From NCBI RefSeq assembly GCF_016820655.1, contig NZ_WSFT01000053.1:248001-312000 (forward strand): DNA of 64,000 nt, written 5' to 3'. Every line of letters starts with the position of its first letter. The stretch's first letter is position 1. Both the position numbers and the translations under genes were made by a program. Positions 37,304 to 47,610 of this stretch are shown piece after piece. This DNA comes from Anaeromonas frigoriresistens. GTDB taxonomy: Bacteria; Bacillota; Clostridia; Tissierellales; SIT17. Below the pieces are notes generated by a model that was given only the letters and a program-made list of their open reading frames with translations, searched no databases and was not told the DNA's origin.

Positions 37304-38365
37304 ATGGGGATGAAAGCCGATTTTATACAGGCTCTTGAAGAAATAGAAAGAGAAAAAGGAGTTGCTAAAGAGATCTTAATAGAAGCAATTGAGGCAGCGT
37401 TAATATCAGCTTATAAACGAAACTTCGGATCTTCACAAAATGTAGAAGTTGAAATTGATAATGAATCTGGAGATGTTAAAGTTTATGCTTTAAAGGATGT
37501 AGTAGAACAAGTAGATGACGAGTTTTTACATATATCTCTAAATGATGCTAAAGAAATAGATTCTAATTATCAAATTGGGGATGTTATAAAGATTGAAGTA
37601 ACTCCTAGAAATTTTGGTAGAATTGCTGCTCAAACTGCAAAGCAAGTAGTAGTACAGCGTATACGAGAGGCTGAAAGAGACATCATTTTTGATGAATTTA
37701 TAAGTAGAGAAAATGAAATAGTAACGGGTATAATACAAAAGCTAAACAATAATGTACTGGTAGATTTAGGTAAAGCTGAAGGAATATTGCTACCATCTGA
37801 ACAAATCAAAGGAGAATCTTATAATCATAATGATAGAATTAAAACATATATAGTTGAAGTTAAGAAAACTACAAAAGGTCCTCAAATTTTATTGTCTAGA
37901 AGTCATCCAGGGCTAGTCAAAAGACTTTTTGAATTAGAAGTTCCAGAGATACAAGAAGGAGTTGTTGATATCTATAGTATATCCAGAGAAGCTGGTTCTA
38001 GAACTAAGATAGCTGTTTATTCAAACGATGAGAACGTTGATCCTGTTGGAGCATGCGTTGGACAGAATGGAGGCAGAGTAAAAGCTGTTGTAGACGAATT
38101 AAATGGAGAAAAAATAGATATTATTAACTGGAGTAACGATCCAGCTGAATTTATAGCTAATAGTTTAAGTCCTGCTAAAGTAATAAAAGTAACAGTAAAT
38201 GAAAATGAAAAAAATGCTTCAGTAATTGTACCAGATTATCAACTCTCATTAGCAATAGGCAAAGAGGGACAAAATGCTAGATTAGCTGCCAAGTTAACAA
38301 GCTGGAAAATAGATATTAAGAGTGAAAGTCAGAGTGAAGAAAGCACCGATGAAAATTTAGAATAA
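37304..38365 (+). CDS. nusA: Transcription termination/antitermination protein NusA
   Basis: The N-terminal RNA polymerase-binding domain (1-125), S1 domain ('ENEIVTGIIQKLNNNVLVDLGKAEGIL' core), KH1 ('SREAGSRTKIAVYS', 'GACVGQNGGRVKAV') and KH2 ('SLAIGKEGQNARLAAKLTSWKIDI' core) are all visible. It lacks the extra C-terminal repeats of E. coli NusA, as usual for Firmicutes. ATGs at 37304 and 37310 are both possible after AAAGGAGG; spacing does not decide. The length is 353 residues. Confidence 0.96.
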   Translation: MGMKADFIQALEEIEREKGVAKEILIEAIEAALISAYKRNFGSSQNVEVEIDNESGDVKVYALKDVVEQVDDEFLHISLNDAKEIDSNYQIGDVIKIEVTPRNFGRIAAQTAKQVVVQRIREAERDIIFDEFISRENEIVTGIIQKLNNNVLVDLGKAEGILLPSEQIKGESYNHNDRIKTYIVEVKKTTKGPQILLSRSHPGLVKRLFELEVPEIQEGVVDIYSISREAGSRTKIAVYSNDENVDPVGACVGQNGGRVKAVVDELNGEKIDIINWSNDPAEFIANSLSPAKVIKVTVNENEKNASVIVPDYQLSLAIGKEGQNARLAAKLTSWKIDIKSESQSEESTDENLE

Positions 38366-38378
38366 CAGAGGTGATAGA

Positions 38379-38648
38379 ATGAAAACAAAAAAAATTCCTC
38401 TAAGGAAATGTATTGTTTGTAACGAAAGAAAAGAAAAAAAAGACTTAGTTAGAATTGTAAAGAATAATGAAGGTGAAGTATTTGTAGATATGAATGGAAA
38501 GGCCAATGGAAGAGGAGCTTATATCTGCAATAATAAAGAATGTTTAGATAAGGCATTTAAAAGTAAAGCTTTTAATAGAGCATTTAAAACTAATATTTCG
38601 CCAGATGTCTACAATTCATTAAAAGAGGAGTTATATAAAAATGAATAA
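38379..38648 (+). CDS. rnpM: YlxR family RNA-binding protein (RnpM)
   Basis: An 89-residue protein of the DUF448/YlxR family, with 'PLRKCIVCNERKEKKDLVRIV', 'GKANGRGAYICNNKECL' (cores) and two Cys pairs. B. subtilis YlxR has been described as a modulator of RNase P and named RnpM. It lies between nusA and ylxQ and overlaps the latter by 8 bases, as in most Firmicutes. Confidence 0.93.
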   Translation: MKTKKIPLRKCIVCNERKEKKDLVRIVKNNEGEVFVDMNGKANGRGAYICNNKECLDKAFKSKAFNRAFKTNISPDVYNSLKEELYKNE

Positions 38649-38946
38649 TTTTTATTCATTCTTAGGTATAGGTCAAAAAGCAAGTATTATTAAAGCAGGA
38701 GAATTTAAAGCAGAAGAAGCTATAAAATTCAAAAGGTCCGTATTAATAATATTAGCAGAAGATGCTTCAGATAATACCAAAAAGAAATTTACTAATTTAA
38801 GCGAAAAGAATAACATAGAATTATTAATATGTGGAAATAAAGAGAATTTAGGCAATGCTCTAGGAAAAAATTACATATCTGTTATAGCAGTATGTGATAA
38901 GAAATTCTCTGATACATTAAAAAAGAGATCTAAATGTATCACCTAA
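38641..38946 (+). CDS. ylxQ: L7Ae/L30e family ribosomal-type protein YlxQ
   Basis: A 101-residue L7Ae-like RNA-binding protein with '[22 protein letters not shown]' (core), '[18 protein letters not shown]' and a later '[19 protein letters not shown]'. The family recognises kink-turn RNA. The gene is standard between ylxR and infB. The exact role in the cell is not settled. Confidence 0.92.
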   Translation: MNNFYSFLGIGQKASIIKAGEFKAEEAIKFKRSVLIILAEDASDNTKKKFTNLSEKNNIELLICGNKENLGNALGKNYISVIAVCDKKFSDTLKKRSKCIT

Positions 38947-38968
38947 TTTTATAGGGGGTGAATGTGGT

Positions 38969-40978
38969 ATGACAAAGAAAAGAGTCTATGAATTAGCAAA
39001 AGAATTAAATATTAGCAGTAAAGAATTGATAAATAAAATGAATGACTTAGATATAGAAGTATCTAGTCATATGAGTACGATTGAAGATGAAGAATCAAAA
39101 ATACTAAAAGAATTATTTAATAATAAATCTGATAGTGATATAAAAGAAGAACTAAAATCAAAAGTAGAGGAAGAAGATAAAACGGAAAATTCAAATAATA
39201 CTAATCATACAAATATAGAAGAAGAGAAACAAAATATAATAGAAATAGAAGGTAACATCACAGTTAAAGACTTAGCAGAAAAGCTTTCTGTAAATAGTAA
39301 TGAGTTAATAGGGAAGTTAATTGGTTTAGGTATCATGGCGAATTTAAATCAAGAATTAGACTATGAAACTACAGAATTAATAGCAGCAGAGTATGGGTAT
39401 GCTATTGAAGAAGGTAAAACATTAGAAGAAATTCAAGAAGATGAGCTAGATTCAGAAGATAGTCCAGAAAGCCTTATATTACGTCCACCAGTAGTTACTG
39501 TTATGGGTCATGTTGATCATGGTAAAACATCATTATTAGATTCTATTAGAGAAAGTCATGTAACAGAAAAAGAGGCTGGAGGTATAACTCAGCATATAGG
39601 AGCATCAACAGTAAAAATTAATGATAATAAAATTGTGTTTTTAGATACTCCTGGACATGAGGCTTTTACTTCTATGAGAGCTAGAGGAGCTCAAGTTACG
39701 GATATTGCAATTTTAGTAGTTGCTGCAGATGATGGAGTAATGCCTCAAACTATAGAAGCTATAAATCATGCTAAAGCAGCAAATGTACCAATTATAGTAG
39801 CTATAAATAAAATGGATAAACCAGAAGCAAATCCTGATAGAGTTAAACAGGAATTAACAGAACATGGTCTTGTTCCAGAAGACTGGGGTGGTGAAACAAT
39901 CACAGTACCAGTTTCTGCAATAAATAAAGAAGGTTTAGATGAACTTTTAGAAATGATATTATTGGTTTCTGAAATGGGTGAGTTAAAAGCTAATCCAAAC
40001 CGTAAAGCGGTAGGAACAATTATTGAAGCAGAATTAGATAAAGGAAGGGGCCCTGTAGCTACTGTACTAGTACAAAAAGGAACTCTAAGAGTGAGTGATT
40101 CAATAATAGCTGGAACAGCTAGCGGAAGAGTCAGAGCTATGATAGATAGCCAAGGTAAGAGAGTAAAGAAAGCTGGACCATCAACTGCAGTGGAAATTCT
40201 TGGTTTATCTGAAGTTCCTCATGCGGGAGATAAATTATATGCAGTGAAAGATGATAAAAAGGCTCGTGTAATTGCCGATGAAAGAAAAGAACAAATAAAA
40301 AGAGATCAAATTAAATCTAAGCAAAATATTTCTCTTGATGAGTTATTTAATCAAATAAAAACTGGAGAAGTTAAGGATCTTAATATAATTATAAAAGCGG
40401 ATGTACAAGGATCGATTGAAGCTGTAAAAGATGCATTAGTGAAATTAAGTAATGAAGAAGTAAAAGTCAATCCTATTCATGGGGGCGTAGGTGCTATTAC
40501 TGAAACTGATATAATGTTAGCAACTGCCTCAAATGCAATAGTAATAGGATTTAATGTAAGACCTACAACTTCTGCATCTAACTTAGCGGATAGAGAGTCA
40601 GTAGATGTAAGAACCTATAGAATAATTTATAAAGCTATCGAAGATATTGAAGCGGCAATAAAAGGAATGCTTGATCCTGAATATAAAGAAGTTGTTCAAG
40701 GAAGAGCTGAAGTTAGAGCTACATTCAAAGTTCCCAATGCTGGAACAATTGCTGGAGTATATATGTTAAATGGTAAAGTAACAAGAAACTCTAAACTTAG
40801 ATTATTAAGAGATAACGTAGTTGTACATGAAGGAGAAATATCATCTCTTAGAAGATTTAAAGATGATGTTAAAGAGATCGCTACTGGATATGAAGGCGGT
40901 ATAGGAATAGAAAATTATAACGACCTTAAAGAAGGCGACATTATAGAAGCATATATAATGGAAGAAATAGAAAGGTAA
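38969..40978 (+). CDS. infB: Translation initiation factor IF-2
   Basis: The GTPase that places initiator tRNA on the 30S subunit. It has two IF2-N motifs (residues about 2-50, and about 90-140 '[21 protein letters not shown]' core) with a charged linker. The G domain has '[14 protein letters not shown]', '[15 protein letters not shown]' and 'NKMDKPEA', followed by domains II-IV ('[12 protein letters not shown]', '[12 protein letters not shown]'). At 669 residues it has the short N-terminus typical of Clostridia. Confidence 0.98.
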   Translation: MTKKRVYELAKELNISSKELINKMNDLDIEVSSHMSTIEDEESKILKELFNNKSDSDIKEELKSKVEEEDKTENSNNTNHTNIEEEKQNIIEIEGNITVKDLAEKLSVNSNELIGKLIGLGIMANLNQELDYETTELIAAEYGYAIEEGKTLEEIQEDELDSEDSPESLILRPPVVTVMGHVDHGKTSLLDSIRESHVTEKEAGGITQHIGASTVKINDNKIVFLDTPGHEAFTSMRARGAQVTDIAILVVAADDGVMPQTIEAINHAKAANVPIIVAINKMDKPEANPDRVKQELTEHGLVPEDWGGETITVPVSAINKEGLDELLEMILLVSEMGELKANPNRKAVGTIIEAELDKGRGPVATVLVQKGTLRVSDSIIAGTASGRVRAMIDSQGKRVKKAGPSTAVEILGLSEVPHAGDKLYAVKDDKKARVIADERKEQIKRDQIKSKQNISLDELFNQIKTGEVKDLNIIIKADVQGSIEAVKDALVKLSNEEVKVNPIHGGVGAITETDIMLATASNAIVIGFNVRPTTSASNLADRESVDVRTYRIIYKAIEDIEAAIKGMLDPEYKEVVQGRAEVRATFKVPNAGTIAGVYMLNGKVTRNSKLRLLRDNVVVHEGEISSLRRFKDDVKEIATGYEGGIGIENYNDLKEGDIIEAYIMEEIER

Positions 40979-40998
40979 TGTTGAGGAAGGTGAACTAA

Positions 40999-41364
40999 AT
41001 GAGTTCAAAAAGAAATGCTAGAATATCTGAAGAGATAAAAAAAATAGTAAGTCAATTAATTTTAAAAGAACTTAAAGATCCAAGGATAGCCACTATGACA
41101 ACTATTACAGATGTTGATGTAACAAATGATCTTAGTTACGCTAAGATATATGTATCTGTATTAGGAAGTGAAAAAGAAAGAAAAAGTACTATGAAAGCTT
41201 TAGAGAGTGCATCTGGATTTATAAGAAAAGAAATAGGTAAAAAAGTAAAACTAAGATATATACCAGAACCTAAGTTTAGTCTAGACAAGTCAATAGAAAA
41301 CGGTATATATATATCTAAATTAATAGATAGTATTAAAGAAGATGATAACAAAAATGATGAATAA
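40999..41364 (+). CDS. rbfA: 30S ribosome-binding factor RbfA
   Basis: A KH-like factor for 16S rRNA 5' end maturation. Landmarks: '[23 protein letters not shown]' (core), '[11 protein letters not shown]', '[18 protein letters not shown]'. The length is 121 residues. Its 3' end overlaps the start of the DHH phosphoesterase gene by 23 bases. Confidence 0.96.
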   Translation: MSSKRNARISEEIKKIVSQLILKELKDPRIATMTTITDVDVTNDLSYAKIYVSVLGSEKERKSTMKALESASGFIRKEIGKKVKLRYIPEPKFSLDKSIENGIYISKLIDSIKEDDNKNDE

Positions 41365-42319
41365 AATAATAGGAGAATTAGATAGGTCTAAAATGATCTA
41401 TCTAATTTCTCATATTAATCCAGATGGAGATAGTATAGGATCTTTAGTAGCTCTTGGCTCCACGTTAAAAGAAATATATAAAGATAAAGTAATATTAATA
41501 AAATCAGATAATATACCTAGAAAATTTAATTTTTTAACAAATATAGAAACTTTATCGGATTTAAATGTCTTAAACAATATAAGAGATAATTCTGTATTGA
41601 TAACTCTAGATTGTGGAGATATAAGTAGAATAGGTGAAGCTTATAATTACATAGATAAATTTAAAAAAATTATTAATATTGATCACCATATTTCAAATAC
41701 AAATTTTGGAGATATCAATATAATAAAAAGTGATGCAAGTTCTACAGGAGAAATAGTTTTTGATATAATAAAAGAGAATAATTTACTATTAAATAAGGAT
41801 ATTGCTAATGCGCTTTATACTGCGATATCTACGGATACTGGTAGTTTTATTTATGATAATACTACATCAAAAACCCATAGGATTGTTGCAGAACTACTTG
41901 ACTATGATATTGATAAGGATAAAATAATATATGAGATTTATCAAAACAGATCTATGGAAAAAACAAATATATTTATCCAAGCTATAAAACATTTAGAATT
42001 TTTTAGTAATAATAGAATTGGTATTACTGTTATTACTAAAAAAATGATGAATGAGACTAATGCTAAGTCTGAAGACTTAGATGGGATAGTAGAATTTATA
42101 AGAGATACTGATGGAGTAGAAATAGCATGTGTTATAAAGGAACTTGAGAATGATAAAGTAAAGGTTAGTTTAAGATCTAAAAGTCGTATTAATGTATCTG
42201 AAATTGCTGAAATATTTAGCGGTGGAGGACATATTAGAGCAGCAGGATATACTATTGAAAGTAATGTGGAAGTTGCTAAAAATAAAGTATTAAAAGAAAT
42301 AATTAAACGATTAAGGTGA
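41342..42319 (+). CDS. nrnA: DHH family phosphoesterase, NrnA-like (nanoRNase / pAp phosphatase)
   Basis: A 325-residue DHH-DHHA1 protein. Metal-binding motifs are '[14 protein letters not shown]', 'TLDCGD', 'NIDHHISN' and 'AISTDTGSF'; the DHHA1 domain has '[17 protein letters not shown]' (core). NrnA degrades short RNA oligomers and pAp. Its place between rbfA and truB is usual in Firmicutes. Three ATGs (41342, 41354, 41357) are possible starts, all inside the rbfA 3' end. Confidence 0.93.
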   Translation: MITKMMNKIIGELDRSKMIYLISHINPDGDSIGSLVALGSTLKEIYKDKVILIKSDNIPRKFNFLTNIETLSDLNVLNNIRDNSVLITLDCGDISRIGEAYNYIDKFKKIINIDHHISNTNFGDINIIKSDASSTGEIVFDIIKENNLLLNKDIANALYTAISTDTGSFIYDNTTSKTHRIVAELLDYDIDKDKIIYEIYQNRSMEKTNIFIQAIKHLEFFSNNRIGITVITKKMMNETNAKSEDLDGIVEFIRDTDGVEIACVIKELENDKVKVSLRSKSRINVSEIAEIFSGGGHIRAAGYTIESNVEVAKNKVLKEIIKRLR

Positions 42320-42323
42320 TACT

Positions 42324-43214
42324 ATGAATGGTATAATAAATGTACTGAAACCTACAGGTATGTCTTCTCATGATGCAGTTAACTTTATTAGAAAGTGCTT
42401 AAACATGAAAAAGGTTGGACATACGGGCACACTAGATCCAAATGCTGTAGGGGTCCTTCCTATATGTATAGGTAAAGGAACCAAAGTTATAGAATATATC
42501 CAGTATACAAAAAAAAAATACAGAGCAGAATTAACGTTAGGATCAAATACAGATACTCAAGATAAGTATGGTGAAATTATTAATACTTCAGATAAAAAGG
42601 TTTCTAATGAAACTATCATTGAAGTTATCAATAGTTTTAAAGGTGATATTAAACAGATTCCACCTATGTATTCTGCATTGAAAAAAAATGGTAAGAGGCT
42701 ATATGAATTAGCAAGAGAAGGAAAAACTGTAGAAAGAGAATCTAGAAAAGTCTTCATTGATGAAATAGATATTATCCATATAAATAATAATAAAGTGATA
42801 TTTGATGTGGTATGCTCTAAAGGAACCTATATCAGAACATTATGTAATGATATAGGGGAAAAATTAGGGACTTATGGACATATGTCTTTCCTAGAGAGGT
42901 TTGAAGTAGGATCTTTTAAATTAGACTCAGCATATACTATAGAGGAAATTAAAAGTAAGTCTCAAATAAATGATTTTAGTTTTATTTTACCTATTGATTA
43001 TCCTTTGATTAATATGAAAGAAATAAAAGTAGATAAGAAATTCCTAAAACATTTATCAAATGGACTTAAGATAAGTACTAGAAGATTAAATATAAAACAT
43101 TTTGATATTGATGAAGAATACAGGGTATATAGTGAGAGTGTATTCATTGGAATAGGATCTATTATAAAAGACAATGAAGATATATTTCTAAAAATGAACA
43201 AAGTATTAGTGTGA
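42324..43214 (+). CDS. truB: tRNA pseudouridine(55) synthase TruB
   Basis: TruB makes pseudouridine 55 in the T loop of tRNAs. It has 'GIINVLKPTGMSSHDAV', 'GHTGTLDPNAVGVLPICIGKGTK' (core) with the catalytic Asp in 'GTLDP', 'IPPMYSALKKNGKRLYELAREG' (core) and 'CSKGTYIRTLCNDIG'. The length of 296 residues is typical. It is 4 bases after nrnA. Confidence 0.97.
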   Translation: MNGIINVLKPTGMSSHDAVNFIRKCLNMKKVGHTGTLDPNAVGVLPICIGKGTKVIEYIQYTKKKYRAELTLGSNTDTQDKYGEIINTSDKKVSNETIIEVINSFKGDIKQIPPMYSALKKNGKRLYELAREGKTVERESRKVFIDEIDIIHINNNKVIFDVVCSKGTYIRTLCNDIGEKLGTYGHMSFLERFEVGSFKLDSAYTIEEIKSKSQINDFSFILPIDYPLINMKEIKVDKKFLKHLSNGLKISTRRLNIKHFDIDEEYRVYSESVFIGIGSIIKDNEDIFLKMNKVLV

Positions 43215-43226
43215 AGGTGAGTATAG

Positions 43227-44138
43227 ATGAGGATTATTGAAAATATTAGTAATAAAATAAATGATAAGACAGTAATATGCTTGGGAAGCTTTGATGGGTT
43301 ACATAGAGGACATAAGACATTAATAGAAAATGTCATTAAAGAAGCTAAGCAGGAAGGATTAAAAAGTGCAGTTTTTACTTTTAGTAATCATCCTGCAAGT
43401 ATTATATCTAATAGAGAAGAGCCAAAATTATTAATAAATAATAATCACAAAACCGAAATATTAAAAAAACTAGGTGTAGATTATTTGATAATGATACCTT
43501 TTAGTACAGAGTTCATGAAAATGGAACCTGAAGATTTTGTTAAAAATATACTTGTAGATAATTTGAAAGTTCAAAGAATCGTTGTAGGTTTTAACTATAG
43601 ATTTGGATACAAGGGTAGAGGTGACACAGATCTACTTAAGAAACTAAGTGAAAAATATGGTTTTGAGGTAGAAATAGTCTCTCCAATAAAATACAATGGT
43701 GAAATTATTAGTAGCACTGTTATTAGAAATTTAATTTCAGAAGGTAATATTAAAAAAGCTAATAAGTATCTAGATAGATATTTTTCTATAGAAGGTAAAG
43801 TCATTCATGGGAAAAAGAGAGGTAAAGGGATGGGATTTCCTACTGCTAATATAGATTTAAATAGTAATTATATTGTTCCAAAACTAGGTGTATACAAAAC
43901 TGAGACAATTTATAATTCATCTAAATATGATAGTGTAACAAGTGTTGGTATGAATCCAACTTTTGAAAATGGAGAGGATATATCTATTGAAACTTATTTG
44001 TTGAATTTTGATAAAAATATATATGATGAAGATATAAGAATTAATTTTATAAAGCATCTTAGAAATGAGATTAAGTTTCAATCTAAAGATGAACTAGTTA
44101 GACAGATGACACTTGATGTAGAGAATGCAATAAAATAA
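43227..44138 (+). CDS. ribF: Bifunctional riboflavin kinase / FAD synthetase
   Basis: The protein makes FMN and then FAD. The N-terminal nucleotidyltransferase half has 'CLGSFDGLHRGHKTLI', 'GFNYRFGYKGRGD' and 'ISSTVIRNLISEGNI'; the C-terminal kinase half has 'GKKRGKGMGFPTANI', 'GVYKT' and 'NPTFENGEDISIETYLLNF' (core). The length of 303 residues is typical. It follows truB, as in many bacteria. Confidence 0.97.
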   Translation: MRIIENISNKINDKTVICLGSFDGLHRGHKTLIENVIKEAKQEGLKSAVFTFSNHPASIISNREEPKLLINNNHKTEILKKLGVDYLIMIPFSTEFMKMEPEDFVKNILVDNLKVQRIVVGFNYRFGYKGRGDTDLLKKLSEKYGFEVEIVSPIKYNGEIISSTVIRNLISEGNIKKANKYLDRYFSIEGKVIHGKKRGKGMGFPTANIDLNSNYIVPKLGVYKTETIYNSSKYDSVTSVGMNPTFENGEDISIETYLLNFDKNIYDEDIRINFIKHLRNEIKFQSKDELVRQMTLDVENAIK

Positions 44139-44141
44139 TTA

Positions 44142-44170
44142 TTTACATGTATACATTAGTATGTTAAAAT
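44142..44170 (+). promoter_or_regulatory. Promoter of rpsO
   Basis: TTTACA (44142-44147) and TAAAAT (44165-44170) are 17 bases apart, with TG one base before the -10. It stands right after the ribF stop and ahead of the rpsO leader. Confidence 0.7.
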
Positions 44171-44171
44171 T

Positions 44172-44255
44172 AAGGTATTAACCTTGTTCTATGGATATCG
44201 TTACCTCGGCGTTATTCTTGGGATTGGGAGTATTAAAAAACTAGGAGGTATTTAA
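44172..44255 (+). promoter_or_regulatory. rpsO leader, likely S15-responsive
   Basis: The leader opens with a small hairpin, AAGGT (44172-44176) with ACCTT (44181-44185). It continues through the G-rich 'GCGTTATTCTTGGGATTGG' segment at about 44209-44227, and ends with ACTAGGAGG before the ATG. Firmicute rpsO leaders are bound by S15 for feedback control. I think this is one, from position and the sequence style, but I could not align it. Confidence 0.5.
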
Positions 44256-44522
44256 ATGATAAGTAAAGAAGCTAAAACAACAATTATTGAGGAATACAAA
44301 ATACATGAAGGAGACACTGGTTCTCCAGAAGTACAAATTGCTATATTAACTTATAGAATAAATGAGTTAAACGAGCATTTAAAAGAACATAAAAAAGATC
44401 ATCATTCAAGAAGAGGTCTTTTGAAAATGGTTGGTAAAAGAAGAGGTCTTTTAAATTATTTAATGAAAAATGATTTAGAAAGATATCGTAAATTGATTGA
44501 AAGACTTGGTTTAAGGAAATAA
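44256..44522 (+). CDS. rpsO: 30S ribosomal protein S15
   Basis: An 88-residue S15 with '[23 protein letters not shown]' (core), '[20 protein letters not shown]' and the ending '[12 protein letters not shown]'. It binds 16S rRNA early in 30S assembly. It precedes pnp, the common pairing, but a terminator lies between. Confidence 0.98.
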   Translation: MISKEAKTTIIEEYKIHEGDTGSPEVQIAILTYRINELNEHLKEHKKDHHSRRGLLKMVGKRRGLLNYLMKNDLERYRKLIERLGLRK

Positions 44523-44524
44523 TA

Positions 44525-44557
44525 AGAGCGGGGATATTCCCGCTCTATTATTTTTAT
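44525..44557 (+). terminator. Terminator after rpsO
   Basis: AGAGCGGG (44525-44532) pairs with CCCGCTCT (44539-44546) around GATATT, followed by ATTATTTTTAT. A further run of ten T lies at 44561-44570. Confidence 0.85.
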
Positions 44558-44630
44558 CAATTTTTTTTTTACATATAAGGTTATTATCTAAAGTTTTATA
44601 GTATGATTAATATATATAAGGAGGTTTAAT

Positions 44631-46724
44631 ATGGAAAGAACATTTGAGTATACTCTTGCTGGAAGAAAATTAAGTGTTACAGTAGGCAAGGTTGCAGAAC
44701 AAGCTAATGGATCATGTATAGTAAGTTATGGAGATACAGTAGTCTTAGTTACAGCTACCGCATCAAAGTCTCCAAGAGAAGGCATTGATTTTTTCCCACT
44801 AAGTGTAGATTTTGAGGAAAAACTATATTCAGTTGGAAAAATACCAGGAGGCTTCATTAAAAGAGAAGGTAGGCCTAGTGAAAAAGCAGTACTTACTTCA
44901 AGACTTATAGACAGACCTATAAGACCTTTATTCCCAAAAGGATATCGTAACGATGTACAAGTGATAACTACAGTATTATCTGTAGATCAAGATTGTGCAC
45001 CTGATATAGTTGCTATGATAGGATCTTCTATAGCATTAACTATATCAGATATTCCATTTCAAGGACCTACAGGAGCAGTTGCAGTTGGTTTAATAGATGA
45101 AGAATTAGTTATAAATCCTAATAGTGAATATAGAGATAAGTCTGACTTAAGCTTGGTGGTTTCAGGTACTAGTGAAGCTGTTATGATGGTGGAAGCAAGT
45201 TCCAATATTATTTCAGAGGATACTATGCTTGATGCAATTTTAACAGCCCATGACGAAATAAAGAATATTTGTAGTTTTATAGAATCAATTAGAGAAGAGG
45301 TTGGAAAGGAAAAATCTGAATATGAAGTATATATATCTGATGAGGAAATATCTAAAGAAGTTAGAGAATATACAACAGATAAAATGATTGATGCAATTAA
45401 AACAGAGGATAAACTTGAAAGAAAGCAAAATATGGATAAAGTAAAAGAAGAAACTAAAAAATATTTTGAAGAAAAATATCCTGACAATTCTAAAGATGTT
45501 GATGAAACCTTATATACTATAATAAAAGAACAAGTAAGAAAAATGATTATTCATGAAGGAGTTCGACCTGATAATAGAAAAATTGATGAAATAAGACCAA
45601 TATCCTGTGAGGTTGGATTACTTCCTAGAACTCATGGTTCAGGATTATTTACAAGAGGTCAAACTCAAGCATTAACTGTAGCAACTCTTGGAGCTGCTGG
45701 AGATGCACAAATGATTGATGGTCTAGGAGAAGAAGAGTCTAAGAGATACATGCATCATTATAACTTTCCTCCCTATAGTACAGGAGAAACACGATTTTTA
45801 AGAGGACCTGGAAGAAGAGAAATAGGTCATGGAGCATTAGCTGAAAGAGCATTAGAACCAGTAATCCCAGGAGTAGATGAGTTTCCATATACAATAAGAG
45901 TCGTTTCTGAAGTTTTAAGTTCAAATGGATCATCTTCTCAAGCCAGCGTATGTGGAAGTACCTTAGCATTATTAGATGCAGGTGTTCCAATAAAAAGCAA
46001 TGTTGCTGGTATTGCAATGGGTCTTATAAAAGAAGAAGATAAAGTAAGTATCCTAAGTGACATTCAAGGTATGGAAGATTTCTTAGGTGATATGGACTTC
46101 AAAGTAGCAGGTACAAAAGATGGCATAACGGCTATTCAAATGGATATTAAAATAGCAGGAATAGGTAGAGAAATATTAACAGAAGCTTTAAAAAGAGCAA
46201 GAAAAGGAAGACTATATATTCTTGATAAGATGAATGAAGTAATCTCTGTACCAAGAGAAGAGATGTCACCATATGCTCCTAGAATCCTTACATTAGAAAT
46301 AAATCCTGATAAAATAAGAGATATTATAGGACCTGGTGGAAAAACTATAAACAAAATTATTGATGAAACTGGAGTTAAAATTGATATTGAAGATGACGGT
46401 AAAGTTTTAATTGCAGCAGATGATATGTCAATGGGGCAAAAAGCTATTGATATGATTAAAGATATAATAAAAGAAATTGAAATAGATGAAATATATTTAG
46501 GTAAAGTAGTTAAGATTATGCCTTTTGGTGCATTTGTTGAGGTGTTACCAGGAAAAGAAGGTTTAGTCCATATCTCAAATATTGCTAAAGAGAGGGTAGA
46601 AAAAGTCGAAGATGTATTATCAGTAGGTGATGAAGTCCTTGTTAAAGTTACCAATATTGATAAACAAGGAAGAGTAAACTTATCTAGAAAAGATGCTCTA
46701 CCAGAAAATGAAGAAGGTAAATAA
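44631..46724 (+). CDS. pnp: Polyribonucleotide nucleotidyltransferase (PNPase)
   Basis: A 3'-5' phosphorolytic exoribonuclease. It has two RNase PH domains ('[24 protein letters not shown]' core; '[16 protein letters not shown]', '[13 protein letters not shown]'), then KH ('[20 protein letters not shown]' core) and S1 ('[26 protein letters not shown]' core) at the C-terminus. The length of 697 residues is typical. A candidate -10 TATGAT at 44602-44607 precedes TAAGGAGG, but I see no matching -35. Confidence 0.98.
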   Translation: MERTFEYTLAGRKLSVTVGKVAEQANGSCIVSYGDTVVLVTATASKSPREGIDFFPLSVDFEEKLYSVGKIPGGFIKREGRPSEKAVLTSRLIDRPIRPLFPKGYRNDVQVITTVLSVDQDCAPDIVAMIGSSIALTISDIPFQGPTGAVAVGLIDEELVINPNSEYRDKSDLSLVVSGTSEAVMMVEASSNIISEDTMLDAILTAHDEIKNICSFIESIREEVGKEKSEYEVYISDEEISKEVREYTTDKMIDAIKTEDKLERKQNMDKVKEETKKYFEEKYPDNSKDVDETLYTIIKEQVRKMIIHEGVRPDNRKIDEIRPISCEVGLLPRTHGSGLFTRGQTQALTVATLGAAGDAQMIDGLGEEESKRYMHHYNFPPYSTGETRFLRGPGRREIGHGALAERALEPVIPGVDEFPYTIRVVSEVLSSNGSSSQASVCGSTLALLDAGVPIKSNVAGIAMGLIKEEDKVSILSDIQGMEDFLGDMDFKVAGTKDGITAIQMDIKIAGIGREILTEALKRARKGRLYILDKMNEVISVPREEMSPYAPRILTLEINPDKIRDIIGPGGKTINKIIDETGVKIDIEDDGKVLIAADDMSMGQKAIDMIKDIIKEIEIDEIYLGKVVKIMPFGAFVEVLPGKEGLVHISNIAKERVEKVEDVLSVGDEVLVKVTNIDKQGRVNLSRKDALPENEEGK

Positions 46725-46760
46725 GACATAAAACTATATAAGTTTTATGTCTTATTTTGT
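46720..46760 (+). terminator. Terminator after pnp
   Basis: AATAAGACATAAAACT (46720-46735) pairs perfectly with AGTTTTATGTCTTATT (46741-46756) around ATATA, giving a 16-bp AT-rich stem that includes the pnp stop codon and is followed by TTG. The A-rich 5' side could also let it work on the opposite strand. Confidence 0.7.
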
Positions 46761-46775
46761 CCAAATATATAACTC

Positions 46776-46805
46776 TTACAATGTTAGGTATATTATCATT
46801 ATAAT
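46776..46805 (+). promoter_or_regulatory. Candidate promoter of the ylxY gene
   Basis: TTACAA (46776-46781) and TATAAT (46800-46805), 18-base spacing, 41 bases before the start codon. Confidence 0.5.
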
Positions 46806-46846
46806 AATGAATATTAATGTAATATATATAAATTGGAGGGGTAGAT

Positions 46847-47557
46847 ATGAAAATTTATTTTATAAAGTATAGAACTATTTATTTTGTATTAATATCATTA
46901 ATAATAATTTTGATTTTATCATTCTTATATTCAAGAAGTATTTCTATAAAAACATTTAATAATAAAGATAACTTATATTATGAAGGAAACGGAGAAAGTA
47001 ATACAGTAGCATTTACTTGTAATGTAGATTGGGGTGAAGAATTAGTACCTGTAATGCTACAAATTTTTGAAAAAGAGAAGTTAAAGATTACTTTTTTTGT
47101 TACAGGTAAATGGGCAGAAAAAAATCCAGAACTTTTAAGAAAGATATACAACAATGGCCATGAAATAGGAAATCATGGTTATATACATAGAAACTATGGA
47201 AACCTAAGCTACAAGATAAACTTAGAAGAAATTAAGAAAGCAGATAATATAATAGCTAAAATAATAGGTCATAAACCCTTATTGTTTGCACCCCCATCAG
47301 GTGATTTTAGTGAAGCTACCCTAAGGGCTGCAACAGATCAAAACCATAAAACAATTATGTGGTCTGTTGACACTATTGATTGGAGAAAAGATAGTTCTAG
47401 GGATATCATTATCAAAAGAGTTGTATCAAAAAGTAAAAAAAATTCTATCATATTAATGCACCCTAAAGAAGAAACAATTAAAGCTCTTCCAACTATCATA
47501 AAAGAGTTGAAAAATAAAGGACTTAATATAGGAAAAGTATCAGATATATTGAAATAA
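46847..47557 (+). CDS. ylxY: Polysaccharide deacetylase, YlxY-like
   Basis: A 236-residue protein with an N-terminal membrane anchor or signal (residues 8-28) and a carbohydrate esterase 4 (NodB) domain: 'VAFTCNVDWGEELVP' (motif 1 with Asp), 'ITFFVTGKWAEKNPELL', 'HEIGNHGYIHRNY' (HxxxxH-type zinc site), 'FAPPSGDFSEATL' and 'TIMWSVDTIDWRK', ending 'SIILMHPKEET'. The place between pnp and mlpA is that of B. subtilis ylxY, a sporulation-linked family. Motif 1 has Asn-Val-Asp in place of Asp-Asp, as in YlxY relatives, so catalytic activity is uncertain. Confidence 0.88.
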   Translation: MKIYFIKYRTIYFVLISLIIILILSFLYSRSISIKTFNNKDNLYYEGNGESNTVAFTCNVDWGEELVPVMLQIFEKEKLKITFFVTGKWAEKNPELLRKIYNNGHEIGNHGYIHRNYGNLSYKINLEEIKKADNIIAKIIGHKPLLFAPPSGDFSEATLRAATDQNHKTIMWSVDTIDWRKDSSRDIIIKRVVSKSKKNSIILMHPKEETIKALPTIIKELKNKGLNIGKVSDILK

Positions 47558-47577
47558 GTCTTTCACTCTATTATAAT
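47549..47577 (+). promoter_or_regulatory. Promoter of mlpA
   Basis: TTGAAA (47549-47554) and TATAAT (47572-47577) have exactly 17 bases between. The -35 overlaps the end of the ylxY gene. Confidence 0.65.
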
Positions 47578-47610
47578 AAAGTTATTATGTAGTTTAGGGG
47601 AGAGAAATTA

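Noticed and set aside
46136-46729. 197-codon frame on the - strand opposite the end of pnp
   Set aside because: Antisense to the highly conserved KH and S1 domains of PNPase; composition is Ser/Ile-rich and no homology is apparent.
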